Positions 30,780 through 41,520 of a stretch of DNA of 64,000 nt are shown here, piece by piece. Each line of letters begins with the position of its first letter. The first letter of the stretch is position 1. Made by a program: the position numbers and the translations under genes. Under the pieces are notes generated by a model. The model worked only from the letters and a program-made list of their open reading frames with translations, was not told the origin of the DNA and made no database searches. Source of the stretch: Strigamia acuminata (lineage: Eukaryota; Arthropoda; Chilopoda; Geophilomorpha; Linotaeniidae); the NCBI GenBank assembly GCA_949358305.1, contig OX442320.1, positions 4,418,259-4,482,258 on the forward strand. Direction: 5' to 3'.

Positions 30780-33053
30780 GCGAAAATTTTGTCGGACTCG
30801 TGGGATGCGCTGCCAAACAGTGTTGTCACCAAACGAAGTATTTTTCGGGGCCGGCTGCCAAGGAAATACAAGAAAGTCTGCCAGGAGAAGGATTACACAG
30901 CATATCGAGCGAGGAGAATATTTACATCGGCGGCCAACAAAAGATTCGGGACCAAAAGGAGGTTGGCTCAATGCACAAATGGAGAATTGAGAGAGGAACT
31001 GCGAGTCATCGCTTGGGCAGATGACCCGCCAGGGCCATTTGGGTCGAAGATGCTGCAGGAGGCATTCCCTCTAACAGAAGAAGAGTTGGAGGATTTAGAA
31101 ATATTCCTCCGTCCGGAAACCGACAAGAGAGAATTCCAGGAGAAAATCATGGCAAAGCTCAGGACCAACATGCACCAAGTTGCAGAAGAGTACCTCCAGG
31201 AGGGGCAGGAATATGAGCAAACAGGCGGGAAATTAGAAGACGGGACGTACCGATTACCACCCTACTACAGGCAAACACAGTATAAGCTGCATCAGCTCAA
31301 AATGGTTGGAGTTCTGGACAGAGACTACATTCCTGTGCCGATACCGCCAGAATTTCTGCAGCAAGCGGAACAGCAAAACACCGAGCATTGGCAGGGGAGC
31401 AGCGGCACCTATCAAGAGCGCCCACAGGAGTCCACAACCAGAGACGTTGAGTGGAAAGTATTGTCGCAGTACAGAGTGGATCGTAAAGTCTCTCCACTGT
31501 CATTGGTGCGGGCCAGTCAAGAGGAAGAGTTCCTTTCCGTGGACGTTAATGAAGATATTGACATGAGGTCAACCGCGAGCAGACGGCCATCGGGAGAGTC
31601 GCGAGCAAAGAGTGGAGAACCAGAGACAGTGCGGAGCATCCCATCACCGATAATATGGAGCGCATCGCCACCACCGCCGTCTCGTTCAGGGACTCTCGAA
31701 CCCAAAGTGGAATCAAACATGTTGCACCTAAAACGGAAAAATGAGTTTACCAAGTTGGAAGCCAAAGAGGAAGTGCGAGTGAAAGACAAGCATCCACACA
31801 CAGAGCCCGTGGTAGGGGAAGTTCAGAGGATGGACCACTCGATCCCCATGCCGGATACGGCAGTCATGAACTACTCTAGCAACATGGCAATGAGGCCAGT
31901 GGAGGGCTATGATAAACATTACTACGACCTGTGGGACTGCTGTCTTCGGTTCCCAGCGGCAATATTGGAACAGTTTAAGGAAAGGTTGGATCTTTATCAG
32001 CAAGCGCAATTGAAAGAAGCGCAGGCCGATTTGATTCGACGAGCAAAAGAATTTGTTGAGTGGCCTTTAAACGAGCAAACCCAAAGGCGATTGCAAAAAT
32101 TCCAAAAATTAACAATTCCGGCCCAGCAGAGACTTCTTTTCTCCGGGGTATTTACAACGGATGAAGACGCCTTCACAGCCGCGAGTCTACTTTGGGGCAC
32201 ACACTTGGGCATGACCGAGGAGAAGTTGGAGAATTGGCTCTCCGTACTGTACGATCCGGTCTTGCTGCGAAGTAATCTTATTTTGAGAGCCTTGGAGAAT
32301 GGGGAAACCGTGGATCAGTGCTTTGTCAGGCTGCGACACGAGTGGGATCTGCGCCGAGAAGAGATGGAACTAAGGAGGGATTCCGAGACTTTTGGCGGGC
32401 GACCAATGCCAAATGTTCAGCCAGCAGGGTCCGAAACAAGATGGCGACCGGTGAGGACGTCAAGTTTGGCCTCCTCCACCTCCACAAGGTTGGAAACCTC
32501 ATTCGCATCATGTTCAAGTTATGAGCAGGGGTATGGATCAGCCGGTGCGGGGAATCATGTGGTGCCTCATCTGTCGAGGTTGGAGCTTAGCCACCAAAGC
32601 GGGGAGACCACAACCTCAAGTCAGGATCCCACACGAGAGTGTGCCGAGTCAGCAGAGATTAAGCCCCGACAGAAAAGCGATAACGACAACTACGGGAAGA
32701 TCCGCCGTCACTATCCTCGGCTGCAATTTGGGCGAGGGACACGCACGCTTCTAATTTTCAACCCGAAGCTGTGCAAGGAAGCCTTCGCCTGGCTGGAGCG
32801 AGCCTTGAGAGAGCCCGGAAACCCGACCCAACGGCAAAGAGTGGTATTTGCGCACCGCCCGCCAAAAAGCCGTAGGGAGTTGTTTGAAATGGATTACATT
32901 AACCTAATCGATAAGATCGCGCACGTCCAAGGCGTTTGGATGCACGTTAACACGGGAGTGCAGTCGGGACCCACAGTGGGTTTGCCGAAATTTTCGGTGT
33001 CGGAAGAAGAACGGCCACCACTGCCGCCATTCCCCAGGGTAAAGGCAGTTTAG
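30780..33053 (+). CDS. ORF3, orphan third protein, copy 2
   Basis: Same as 11354-13627. The acceptor TTTCAG ends at 30779. Function unknown; no Env hallmarks. Confidence 0.7.
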   Translation, partial: AKILSDSWDALPNSVVTKRSIFRGRLPRKYKKVCQEKDYTAYRARRIFTSAANKRFGTKRRLAQCTNGELREELRVIAWADDPPGPFGSKMLQEAFPLTEEELEDLEIFLRPETDKREFQEKIMAKLRTNMHQVAEEYLQEGQEYEQTGGKLEDGTYRLPPYYRQTQYKLHQLKMVGVLDRDYIPVPIPPEFLQQAEQQNTEHWQGSSGTYQERPQESTTRDVEWKVLSQYRVDRKVSPLSLVRASQEEEFLSVDVNEDIDMRSTASRRPSGESRAKSGEPETVRSIPSPIIWSASPPPPSRSGTLEPKVESNMLHLKRKNEFTKLEAKEEVRVKDKHPHTEPVVGEVQRMDHSIPMPDTAVMNYSSNMAMRPVEGYDKHYYDLWDCCLRFPAAILEQFKERLDLYQQAQLKEAQADLIRRAKEFVEWPLNEQTQRRLQKFQKLTIPAQQRLLFSGVFTTDEDAFTAASLLWGTHLGMTEEKLENWLSVLYDPVLLRSNLILRALENGETVDQCFVRLRHEWDLRREEMELRRDSETFGGRPMPNVQPAGSETRWRPVRTSSLASSTSTRLETSFASCSSYEQGYGSAGAGNHVVPHLSRLELSHQSGETTTSSQDPTRECAESAEIKPRQKSDNDNYGKIRRHYPRLQFGRGTRTLLIFNPKLCKEAFAWLERALREPGNPTQRQRVVFAHRPPKSRRELFEMDYINLIDKIAHVQGVWMHVNTGVQSGPTVGLPKFSVSEEERPPLPPFPRVKAV

Positions 33054-33151
33054 TGAGAGCAGAAAATGCCACTGCTACCCTTAGTCCGGAGGGCTAAGCG
33101 GTTTGGTGAAGAGAAAATTTGGATGGCGCATCAATGCAAAAAGAGGGGAAG

Positions 33152-34624
33152 TGCAGTGGCCATGATGGTCACTGAGTGATTTGAAAAGAACAATTTAATA
33201 TTATTATCATAATTTGTGTGCTTTATCGTGTTTTTCCAAGTGTTTTAATATTTATTGGACAGAGAAAATTGAGAATTCCAGAGCAATCATCACGTTTTTC
33301 CAAATATCATTATGCTGTATCTAAAAGAATAAATATTTTGATGTTTTATTTCTTATATAAAAAAGACTAATTTCTTTATTCTCTCAATCATACTTAATAT
33401 TGCACCACATTGAGCAAGGAGAACAGGTGATGCAAAATCACCACAGCAACCAGCCTTGGATGGTGCACAGGATGTGCATCCTGCTCCCGGATAAAGGGTT
33501 ATGGCGCAATCTAAATTCACATAAGGAGTTGTGGTGCAATTCACCTAGGAGTTCTGGGAGAAATTGCTCCCACAACTTCAGTTCAAGTCTCCTTTTCACC
33601 AGTACCAGTCATGTCATATTTTGCTCCAGTGTTTCTACAAACCCAGTAATAATATGATTGTGATTATCCTGCACCAAAGGAATTTGGATTCACCTTGCTG
33701 ATAGGGTTAAGCAGCTAGGTTTCATCTTGCCAAAAGGGATTCTTTGGCTAGATTTTGTCTTGCTATTTGGGATTCAATAGCTAGATTTATCTTGCTCAAA
33801 CAGCCAGTTTGAGCTGAGATTTCAGTGGAGTTTTGTAGCCAAATTGTGTGTAACAATTTGGGAGTTTATCTTTGCACTCAGAGCAAGGGAGTCTTAGCCT
33901 TGGACTTTAACAAGCGGGCGCCTCCTTGAGCGTTTAATCAAGAAGAAATCGAGTAGCGATACGAGATTTACTGTGTGAGACGTACGAGAGACGGACGACA
34001 TCGCCGCAGCCTACGGAACCACCACGGGACCCGAATTGCGAGACGCCGCCCGAGACGGACCACGACGACCAGCCGCCAAGGAATTTCTCAAGCCCGAGAA
34101 ATTACCCAAACCACTGACCGTTGCGGAGGAGTTAGCAGAGGACGTGAGTAGTGTTGAATAGTGCGAAAGCACGTCCTTTCCGGATTTCCCGGCACTATTC
34201 TCGCCGTTTGCAAGTTGCGTTGTTGCCATTTGCAACAATCAAGAAGAAGTAACGAAACCACGACGTTGCAAGCCAGCCACGTCGCGGGAGAAGTTTTATT
34301 GTTTCCGTATTACTAACATTTCGATTATTTGAAGTAGTATTGTTTAAATTACGCATTATTTGTATAATTAACCCAATTTTTCCCCGAATAAATAACAAAT
34401 ATTCATTTCAAGCAAGTAAAGTGTATTTTATTAGCCAAACCAGATTTAGGTAGTCAATTTTAGTGAGTTTAGTCTGAGAAGGAATATTAATTTAATCATT
34501 AATATTTCTCCTCATTTGGGAAGTTATTTGTTTAGAATATTAGAAGAATATTCAGGTTTTGATAAGACCCGTTGTGGCAACCCGTTGTATCTCATTTGCA
34601 AAGGTGACATTCGAGATCACAACA
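33152..34624 (+). repeat. 3' LTR, Gypsy copy 2
   Basis: Counterpart of 13726-15198, preceded by the same polypurine tract (33138-33151). Confidence 0.95.
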
Positions 34625-35267
34625 GTGTTAGTGGTGTGTCTCTTATGGTGAGTGTGAGTATAACTTAATTTTCAGACTGAGGGAGAAATATTCAATAAAT
34701 ACTAAATACTAAATATTTCTCAGAGATTGTAAGGTCCTTTCTTGAGTGCAACTCGAGTATACTTACCAACGAATCCAATTCGTTAATTCCAAACACTGGG
34801 ATAAAGTTCCGACTTTGCTCAGTTCTAGCAAAGCAAGAAGAAATCTCTCCGTTGAATTCGCTTAATGGCAAGACAATAAATCTCGTGTCAACAATTGTGC
34901 TGACTCAAGAATAAGCTCTCACTGTTGAAATGGCCCAACAGCAAGAATAAGCTCCCACAGTAGGTAATAAGGCAATTACTGCAAAAAGGAGTCCAAATCT
35001 CCACTAAAAATCACAAACTTCTCAAAGAAATTTTCAGGGTTTTTCAGAGGCAATTTTTGTGACATGACTTAGCAAAGTTGGTTTTCCAGACTGAGGAGAT
35101 TTCACTCCTCACAGGAAGCATTTCCTGTTAAAAAGCTCATGGGCTGGTTGCCCTGGCAACCACCCACATGTTTCTTCAAGTGGTCTAGTTTCCTCAACTA
35201 GACATAAAAAATATAAAACATAAAAAATAATACTTTCAGATAGATTTCTGATAAGGGAAAAATAAAT
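34625..35267. mobile_element. Older host repeat, right part (copy 2)
   Basis: Same as 15199-15841. No gene is seen. Confidence 0.5.
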
Positions 35268-35620
35268 GTAACCCTTCTGTGATCACCGAGGTCACCCCAC
35301 AATTACAAAAAAGTTGTTATTTTATTACTCAAATCATTTTAATTGCAAAACATCTTAATTTGTGCCAAATGCAATTTCAATTCGTGTAAAATACGTTTTA
35401 TTTCGTGACCAATTCGTTTTAATTCGCGTCCAATTTGTTTTTTCCGGCATCGTGCCTGTAAAAAGCAACGCTTCCCGGCATCGCGCGCGTCAATACACTC
35501 AAATATAACGTCATGACATTGTAGTCGAAGGAAGATAATGCCTGAAGTTAAAGTTAACTCACAGACAAACCGGAAGTTGAACCACACAAATGTTCAAGTA
35601 AAATTAAATAAAAGCCTTTA

Positions 35621-35779
35621 AAAATTAAACACTATACCAAATAAAATTGCCCCATCATTCCCCCTCGTCATCAAACACCTTGACCGCCACCTCGCGCCGC
35701 CTCTTCCTCTCCAAAAACCTCTCCATCATCTCCGCCACCTCCTTCTCCTCGTTCTGCCTTTTATAAATCTCCAAAATCT
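35621..35779 (-). pseudogene. Truncated 3' end of NSRP1, copy B
   Basis: Same fragment as 16202-16359 with independent substitutions. It is open to the stop (VFDDEGE) but has no upstream exons. Confidence 0.85.
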
Positions 35780-36063
35780 TACCATGAATATCATGGGAAC
35801 GACAGAACGACAGAAACCAGTCGTTTTCGAGTTTTTGAATTGAATGCAGCTAGAGTCTTAAGTTGTGAAGTGTTTATGCTTTTAATTTGAAGTTATTATA
35901 GAAACAAAATTGTTTGTGACTTTTGGCCCACCTTTTCAACAATTGAATAATATTAGTTAATACGTTGTAAATATAAATAACAAGATGGCCAAAAGTTGAG
36001 TTCATAACAGATTTATTCGTGTTTCATCAGGTTTATTGGTGTTTCATCAGGTTTATTGGTGTT

Positions 36064-36205
36064 TTTATGTTGAGATTTGCAGGATTTATGTTGAGATTTG
36101 CAGGATTTATGTTGAGATTTGCGGAATATATGTTGAGATTTGCGGGGTTTATGTTGAGATTTGCAGGGTTTATGTTGAGATTTGCAGGAATTCAATTGAG
36201 ATTTT
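36064..36205. repeat. 21-bp minisatellite, copy B
   Basis: Counterpart of 16625-16785 with about six units. The preceding 36019-36062 also holds a doubled 'gtttcatcaggtttattggt' unit. Confidence 0.85.
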
Positions 36206-36505
36206 CTTATTATGGTTGAGATTTCCAACTTTAGATCGAGATTTCCATATTATCAATCAAAATCGACGGTCTCTTTTCTTGACAGTAGTTCTGGAATCGA
36301 GAGAACTTGATTTTAAAATCAACTCGTTCCAAGTCATAAACTGATTCAGTAATCAAGTTTTTATAATCGGTTTTTCACAATTTGAAATAGGCTTAAGTGA
36401 AATGAAAAGACGAGCAGCAACATTGCAGGAGAAAGGTTAGTTTTTAATGCGGAACAAATAGGATTACAAGAGAAATGTTATATTGTGGAGATACATTTTC
36501 AATTT

Positions 36506-36744
36506 CTACTTGCACAAATTCAATGATATGAATCCGCCTTTGCACGTTAGCCCTTCGCAACATCTTGTATCACTAGAGCAAGCCTCTAATTTATTGGCAC
36601 AGTACTTGGCGCCAACATTGGCCACACTGTAAAGAGAATAATTATTGAGTTTTATTCGATGCTTAGAAATGCTTCTTATACTTACAGTATCATGGCTGAC
36701 ACAGCGAGGACTAGAAACAGCAAAGACAAGACAGTTGCTTTCAT
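36506..36744 (-). CDS. Small secreted six-cysteine (knottin-pattern) peptide B, 59 aa, two exons
   Basis: Exon 1 is 36686-36744 (ATG at 36744), the intron is 36627-36685 (59 bp) and exon 2 is 36506-36626, ending in TAG. The signal peptide is nearly the same as in peptide A and the junction codon is conserved. The mature part is C-x6-C-x5-CC-x4-C-x9-C, so loops 2 and 4 are longer and most non-Cys residues differ from peptide A. A conserved signal with a fast-changing Cys framework is typical of venom and immune peptide families. Both splice sites and the TATA box are intact, so both genes are probably functional. Target and activity are unknown. Confidence 0.85.
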
Positions 36745-36793
36745 TTTCAGAGCTGGATGTTGATGTTTGGTTTTAGCTGTCAGATTGCGTTCG

Positions 36794-36801
36794 CTTATAT
36801 A
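36794..36801 (-). promoter_or_regulatory. TATA box of peptide gene B
   Basis: TATATAAG on the minus strand, the same position relative to the ATG as in gene A. Confidence 0.65.
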
Positions 36802-37828
36802 CAATTTGAGTCCAGTTTACGACGACAGCACCTGCTTTATTATAGTTTTACTCTGTTTGATCGTTTACAATGGAAGCTAATTAGGTAAAGCGCTTTGGGC
36901 CATTAAGTTTGGAATAAAATTTATAAGCAATGTAAATATAAAATATTTTTTATATATTATTTTATATATATTGTATATTATTTATAAATTTATCAAGAAT
37001 TAAGCAAAAATAGGGAAAATTAAATAAAAATTATTGGAAATTGAAAATAGTTGGAAAAATAGCTAAAATTGAAATAAATCGGTAAATAAGTGATTTAATT
37101 TTATTAAAATAATCACTTTATTATTATCAATTGGAAAGTACACATTGAGATGGATGATTTTTTTTTTTACAAATAAAGTGGTAGTGCATAAAGAAAATAG
37201 TGAAAATCTGTAGAAAATGAGCAAAATGAGTAAAAGTTCAGCCGTTTTTATTTCTCATTTTTTTTCAAAGTTTTATAATAAAGACATAATTGTAATATAA
37301 GTTAACAACACTTTAAATGATATCCATTAACTTGGGCCTAATCTGTTATGTCGAATTCCAGCATTAATCGCTGACAAAAAATCAGAAATCAGAAAGCTGT
37401 GGATACACAATTGAACAAGTGATTTTATTCAATGAAAACATTGTTTATAAATGCACTTTTCAAGCAGTGCCCTAGTGAAATTTCAGTGGAAGTAGCCTGT
37501 GTGCTATTAGCCACTGCGGTAAAGGCTACACACCTGAAGTTTACAGGAAAGGAAAAACTGAACTTGAATAAATATGCAAAATATTTACAAAAATATCTAA
37601 AAGTACATAACAATGTCTAAAAAACTTGTAATTGTAATAACATAGAAATATAAAATAGAAATATCTACAAAAATACAGAAATACACATAAATATAAATAA
37701 TATAAAATATACAAAATACAAGAAATACATGTAAGATACAAAATATAGAAATATATTAAAATATATAAAAAATTATATCTTTAATCATTGTTTATTTTAA
37801 AACAATCTCTAGGTTTTTTATATATGGT

Positions 37829-39719
37829 TGTGACAAATTAATATGGCTATAAATGCCTATTGTGCCATTATGACGGTAATTTTACTGTATTTGCTTCTAA
37901 AACTGATAAGAGTCCTGAATAAAGTTATTTATGATGTTTCAGAAGCAGAGTTGTTATATTAATAAATATTAATTAACATTACTTCGTGATATCAAAGTAT
38001 CACGGCCAAAAGTGCGAGATTTCGTCTGCTAAAAACCGCATTCGTCAATGCGCAATCTCGCCACTAGATGGCGCTATCGCAAATCAGCGGTAAATTCGAA
38101 ATGCAGAAGGAAATGAATAACAAGATATATATTAAATAAGTATTTAATATATTCACGTAAATTATTTAACTTAACAATAATATAAAGTTATATTATTGTA
38201 TTGAAAGATTGGAAGAAAGAATTGGTCACATTCTTGGAAATGTGACCATGCGGATTAAAGGATTAAAATGTGTAACTTGGGAATGTGTCCCCGGTATCCA
38301 TTTCCGGTCCTGAGTATCCAGATCCGGTTTTGCTAAAGGATTAGCATAATCTGAAGTTGCATCCCCGTATCCACTTCCTGCGGTACGAGATTGGTGGAAC
38401 TTAATCCCACCAAGTATAAAACTCCCTGACAACAGGAAGTTAGTTAGTCTTGATTTCTGGTTATTTGGTATGTTCCGCATGTCAAATAACTGTTTCTTAC
38501 TCAGGGCATGGTCCTACCGGACCATGCATAGCATGGCTCTGCTGAGCCATGCAACCCCCGTCAACTGAAGGCGAAGTTCGGACTGTTAATGTTTCCGTCA
38601 AACGGTCTTGCCGAGGAGAAAGCCTCCCGCATAAGTATCCTCGTGGTCGGACAATAGAATCACGTGTGATACCAAAGTATTTAGTAACCGTCAGTAGCAC
38701 TGTTACTGAAAGAGATTGACTCCATCACCTGATGGTGCCAAAGCAGTCTGCATGCAAAACATGCAGTTACCGCCAGTAGCACTATGTGTTTGGGAATGTT
38801 ATATCTCTTCGGTGATGGTGCCAAAGCAGTCTACTTACGAGTAGTATCTCGGGTGATTAATTCTGTTGTGCAGAACTGCGGGCTATATCCCCCTGAATAC
38901 CAGTGCCGTCTCTCACCGCACTGTTATTTAGGGCACGCGCGATACTGTTCTGCTCAGCAAGGCGAACTTTGACGGCAATTGTGTGTTGCGATGTCTAACC
39001 TTTATTATATTTTGTAGTTGATAAATACACCTTAATTGTTTAAACTTGGCAACAAGTTAACAACCGAAGTAAGTCACGAGACTTATTTCACTGTATGACG
39101 AATCAAATTCGTAACAATAAATTGAATACAATTTATTGAGTTAATTTATTAAACTCACAACATCGCGAATTAAATATAATTCGCAAGCGGAACCTTGGCG
39201 AATAAATGACTTCATTTATTCATTACCAATTTCCAACCCTAGTTGTGGCGGTGCACATGAGTCAACCGCACCTCTCGGATCGAACCAAACAGCATTACAC
39301 GAACCATTACACCAGATACGAACCAGGAACGCGAAGGGACGCGAAGGAACCAGTTCCACGATTACGAAGCGCCGACGGAAGCCGCGAGGACACAGCCAGC
39401 CCGGCTACGCGTAGATGACATCTTTTAACTCGGTCGAGCGGGCGTTTTGCCGTTCCCGAACCCCGGATCACCAATAACCGTAATGTTATTATTTTAGGGC
39501 CATTCGGCCATTTTATTGTATAGTTAAATGTGCTTTTAACTTGCCAAATGTCGGCATTAGTTTATGTATAACTTTTAGATTTGATTCTATTGTTTGACAA
39601 CAATAAATGTAGTGTTTTGAGAAACTTGTTGTCTTTATTTTATCTCGTATTATTCACTATTTCACGCGACTTATACCCGGTACTATCATGCGATAGGAGT
39701 TGTGGTCGTCACCGTCACA
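37829..39719 (+). mobile_element. Solo LTR (1,891 bp) with 4-bp target duplication TGGT
   Basis: It begins TGTGACAAAT, ends CGTCACA and is flanked by TGGT (37825-37828 and 39720-39723). Copy A shows the empty site at about 18268-18275, which proves insertion after the duplication. No internal gag or pol remains, so it is either a solo LTR or a small non-autonomous element. An internal repeat of about 80-85 bp (GATGGTGCCAAAGCAGTCT at 38732 and 38815) lies in the middle. An AATAAA lies near 39602. The strand is a guess. Confidence 0.7.
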
Positions 39720-39959
39720 TGGTATATTTAAACAAATTAATGGTTATTTGCCAGAGAAGAATAAATTTTTAATTGCTGCAGATTGCAGATTGTCTAATTT
39801 TAGACTTCTTTTCAAATTTCACCTATTAATATTATCAGTAGTTACTAAACATTCGATATTACATTTGAAAATAAAAAACAATTCTTTTTATTTTAAACTT
39901 CTATTTCATATGTGTGTCACTTTGTTGTTTTATTAAAAACAATTAAATGACAATTAAAA

Positions 39960-40947
39960 ATAAAAAAAGAATAAAAAATAAAAACAAAAAAAAAATATTA
40001 AAAACGTCCGTTTTTTATTGTATCTCGTAATAATGAAATCTCGTTTTTCCGAGACCGAGATCGTGAGACTAAAAATGACCGAGATCTCCAAGACTGAGAT
40101 TACGAGGCGAGTAAGATCTGGAAGTATAGCTTCAACTGCATCGCCGTGATTTATTTGTCCAGAATTTTCTATCAGTTAACTCAAATTAATCAAAAAAACT
40201 AAATGTAATTGAAAATATTCCAAATTAAGCCTAATGACCATTCCCAAAACAAGGATTGAACACCTGCAGTGCTTTCAAACAAACATCCTTCTCTTATAAA
40301 ATTCAAACATTTTGTCGATCTTGTCGTTTGAAATTGCCAATCGAGAACAAGAGAAAACAAGATTATGTCTCAAACAAAAATAAAGAAAAAACTACGTTTT
40401 GAATTTCTTACAATTCACAAATTTCTTACAATTCGCAAATATTTCCTTCAATTACTTTCCGCAATGTTCATGTCTGAGTTCAAAAAAGCAACATTTGACC
40501 GCTAGGGCCATCTTCAAAAACACCAAAAAACGTCACGAAAACGTGACGTCATACAATTTTAACCAATTCCCAGTCAAGAGGGTGATAACCCAATCAAAAG
40601 AGCCCTTCGACACAAATACTAGCAATATCTTGAACGTAAATAAACATCAAACACTATAAATACTCACACAACGTTTATTTATTCACAAATTTTGACCAGT
40701 CTACTCAAAATATTCCCAAATAAGCCTAATCGCCATTCACAACGCATTGATTTAACACTATTAAAAACCTGCAGTGCTTTCTTTCTTTCCTCCAGAAATA
40801 GATCTCAAACAAACATCCTTCTCTTACATAAACAAAATCACTTCTCACACTTAAGCGAGTTTACAAATCCCCTAAGTGTTTGATTGGCTCTTGAAAACCA
40901 GAGCATGCAAAGCCCCAAAGGAAACCAAAGGAAACCAACTCCCAACA
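39960..40947. other. Region upstream of the actinoporin-like gene, with a duplicated segment
   Basis: No gene is seen. 40205-40305 and 40700-40835 share blocks (AAGCCTAATnnCCATTC, CCTGCAGTGCTTTC, TCAAACAAACATCCTTCTCTTA), so the segment is duplicated. TATAAATA at 40655-40662 and a TGACGTCA at 40544 are possible promoter elements for the gene at 40948. Confidence 0.5.
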
Positions 40948-41520
40948 ATGTCATCCAGCATCAAACTGAGCTCTGGGATGACCATAGAAGGAACTGACCA
41001 AACAATCAGCCTAGCAAGCAGCCTTCTTGACACCACCAATGTCAACACATGTTGTGCCATCAGCATTGCCAATGCCACAAACTGTCCACTCCGACGTCCA
41101 CTCTCCTATCTACATCATGGAAGCGTGATGGACTTACCGGACACGATCCCACCTGGGAAGACGGGACTTATACTGACACAGGAATTGGGTGATTGCCTTG
41201 CTGGAGTGATTACTTATCAGATTGGTGGAACCTATGGCTGCCAGCAGTTGCAAGTGATGTGGAGAATTGCTTATGGGAATCGGTTGAATATCGGTGTGGG
41301 GTCGGTGAAAGCCGGTGCGGAGTTGTATGAGGATTTGGTGAGTGGGAGGTGTGGGAGTTTGGTGGTGCCTGGGAGGTCCAATACTCCGTTTGCATTTCCG
41401 GTGGTGAAGTTCTGCTTCGATGTAAGGGCGGTTATGAACGATGGCGGACGGACTCCGTTGGCCGTGTATTTTGGACCCTACGATATGTCTTCGTTCTATA
41501 CGATTAAGATCTATAACTAA
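40948..41520 (+). CDS. Actinoporin-like protein (190 aa, intronless)
   Basis: ATG at 40948 is the first Met in a good context (caacaATGtc). The frame is open further upstream but has no ATG there. The layout follows the actinoporin / sea anemone cytolysin fold. There is an N-terminal amphipathic-looking segment, then a strand pattern with a DLPDTIPPGKTGL stretch (about residues 65-80). A GVITYQIGG...LQVMWRIAY segment (about 90-112) corresponds to the family's G-V-L-x-Y...P-Y-D region. The C-terminal FDVRAVMNDGG...AVYF strand pair fits the end of the fold. No signal peptide is visible, and several Cys are present, unlike classical actinoporins. Whether it lyses membranes or only binds lipid or protein cannot be told. 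Similarity is by eye and moderate. An AATAAA lies at 41705. Confidence 0.6.
   Translation: MSSSIKLSSGMTIEGTDQTISLASSLLDTTNVNTCCAISIANATNCPLRRPLSYLHHGSVMDLPDTIPPGKTGLILTQELGDCLAGVITYQIGGTYGCQQLQVMWRIAYGNRLNIGVGSVKAGAELYEDLVSGRCGSLVVPGRSNTPFAFPVVKFCFDVRAVMNDGGRTPLAVYFGPYDMSSFYTIKIYN

Larger units (their letters stand above)
20344..34624 (+). mobile_element. Complete Gypsy-type LTR retrotransposon, copy 2 (14,281 bp)
   Basis: Same as the element at 918-15198, with the same target duplication GTGT (20340-20343, 34625-34628) and the same insertion context. Identity extends beyond both ends, so it was duplicated with its surroundings and did not transpose separately. Confidence 0.95.
19427..35267. 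repeat. Copy 2 of the 15.84-kb block (partner 1-15841)
   Basis: This is the second, apparently identical copy, in direct orientation. Homology may begin slightly earlier, at about 19411, where a repeat with a terminus reading TACCGTACCGCCCCG starts; the first 16 bases of that repeat lie to the left of the window start in copy 1. An assembly error, recent gene conversion or a recent duplication could all explain exact identity beside diverged flanks. Confidence 0.93.
35268..39959. repeat. Diverged tandem duplicate, copy B (partner 15842-18513)
   Basis: Same order as copy A, with substitutions, a different peptide gene, about 100 bp near 37480-37580 that copy A lacks, and a solo LTR (37829-39719). 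36802-37828 is AT-rich DNA without a convincing gene. Confidence 0.85.

Noticed and set aside
37432-37620. 62-codon plus-strand frame in duplicate B
   Set aside because: Copy A lacks most of it, there are no splice or promoter signals, and the sequence is AT-rich; not supported as a gene.
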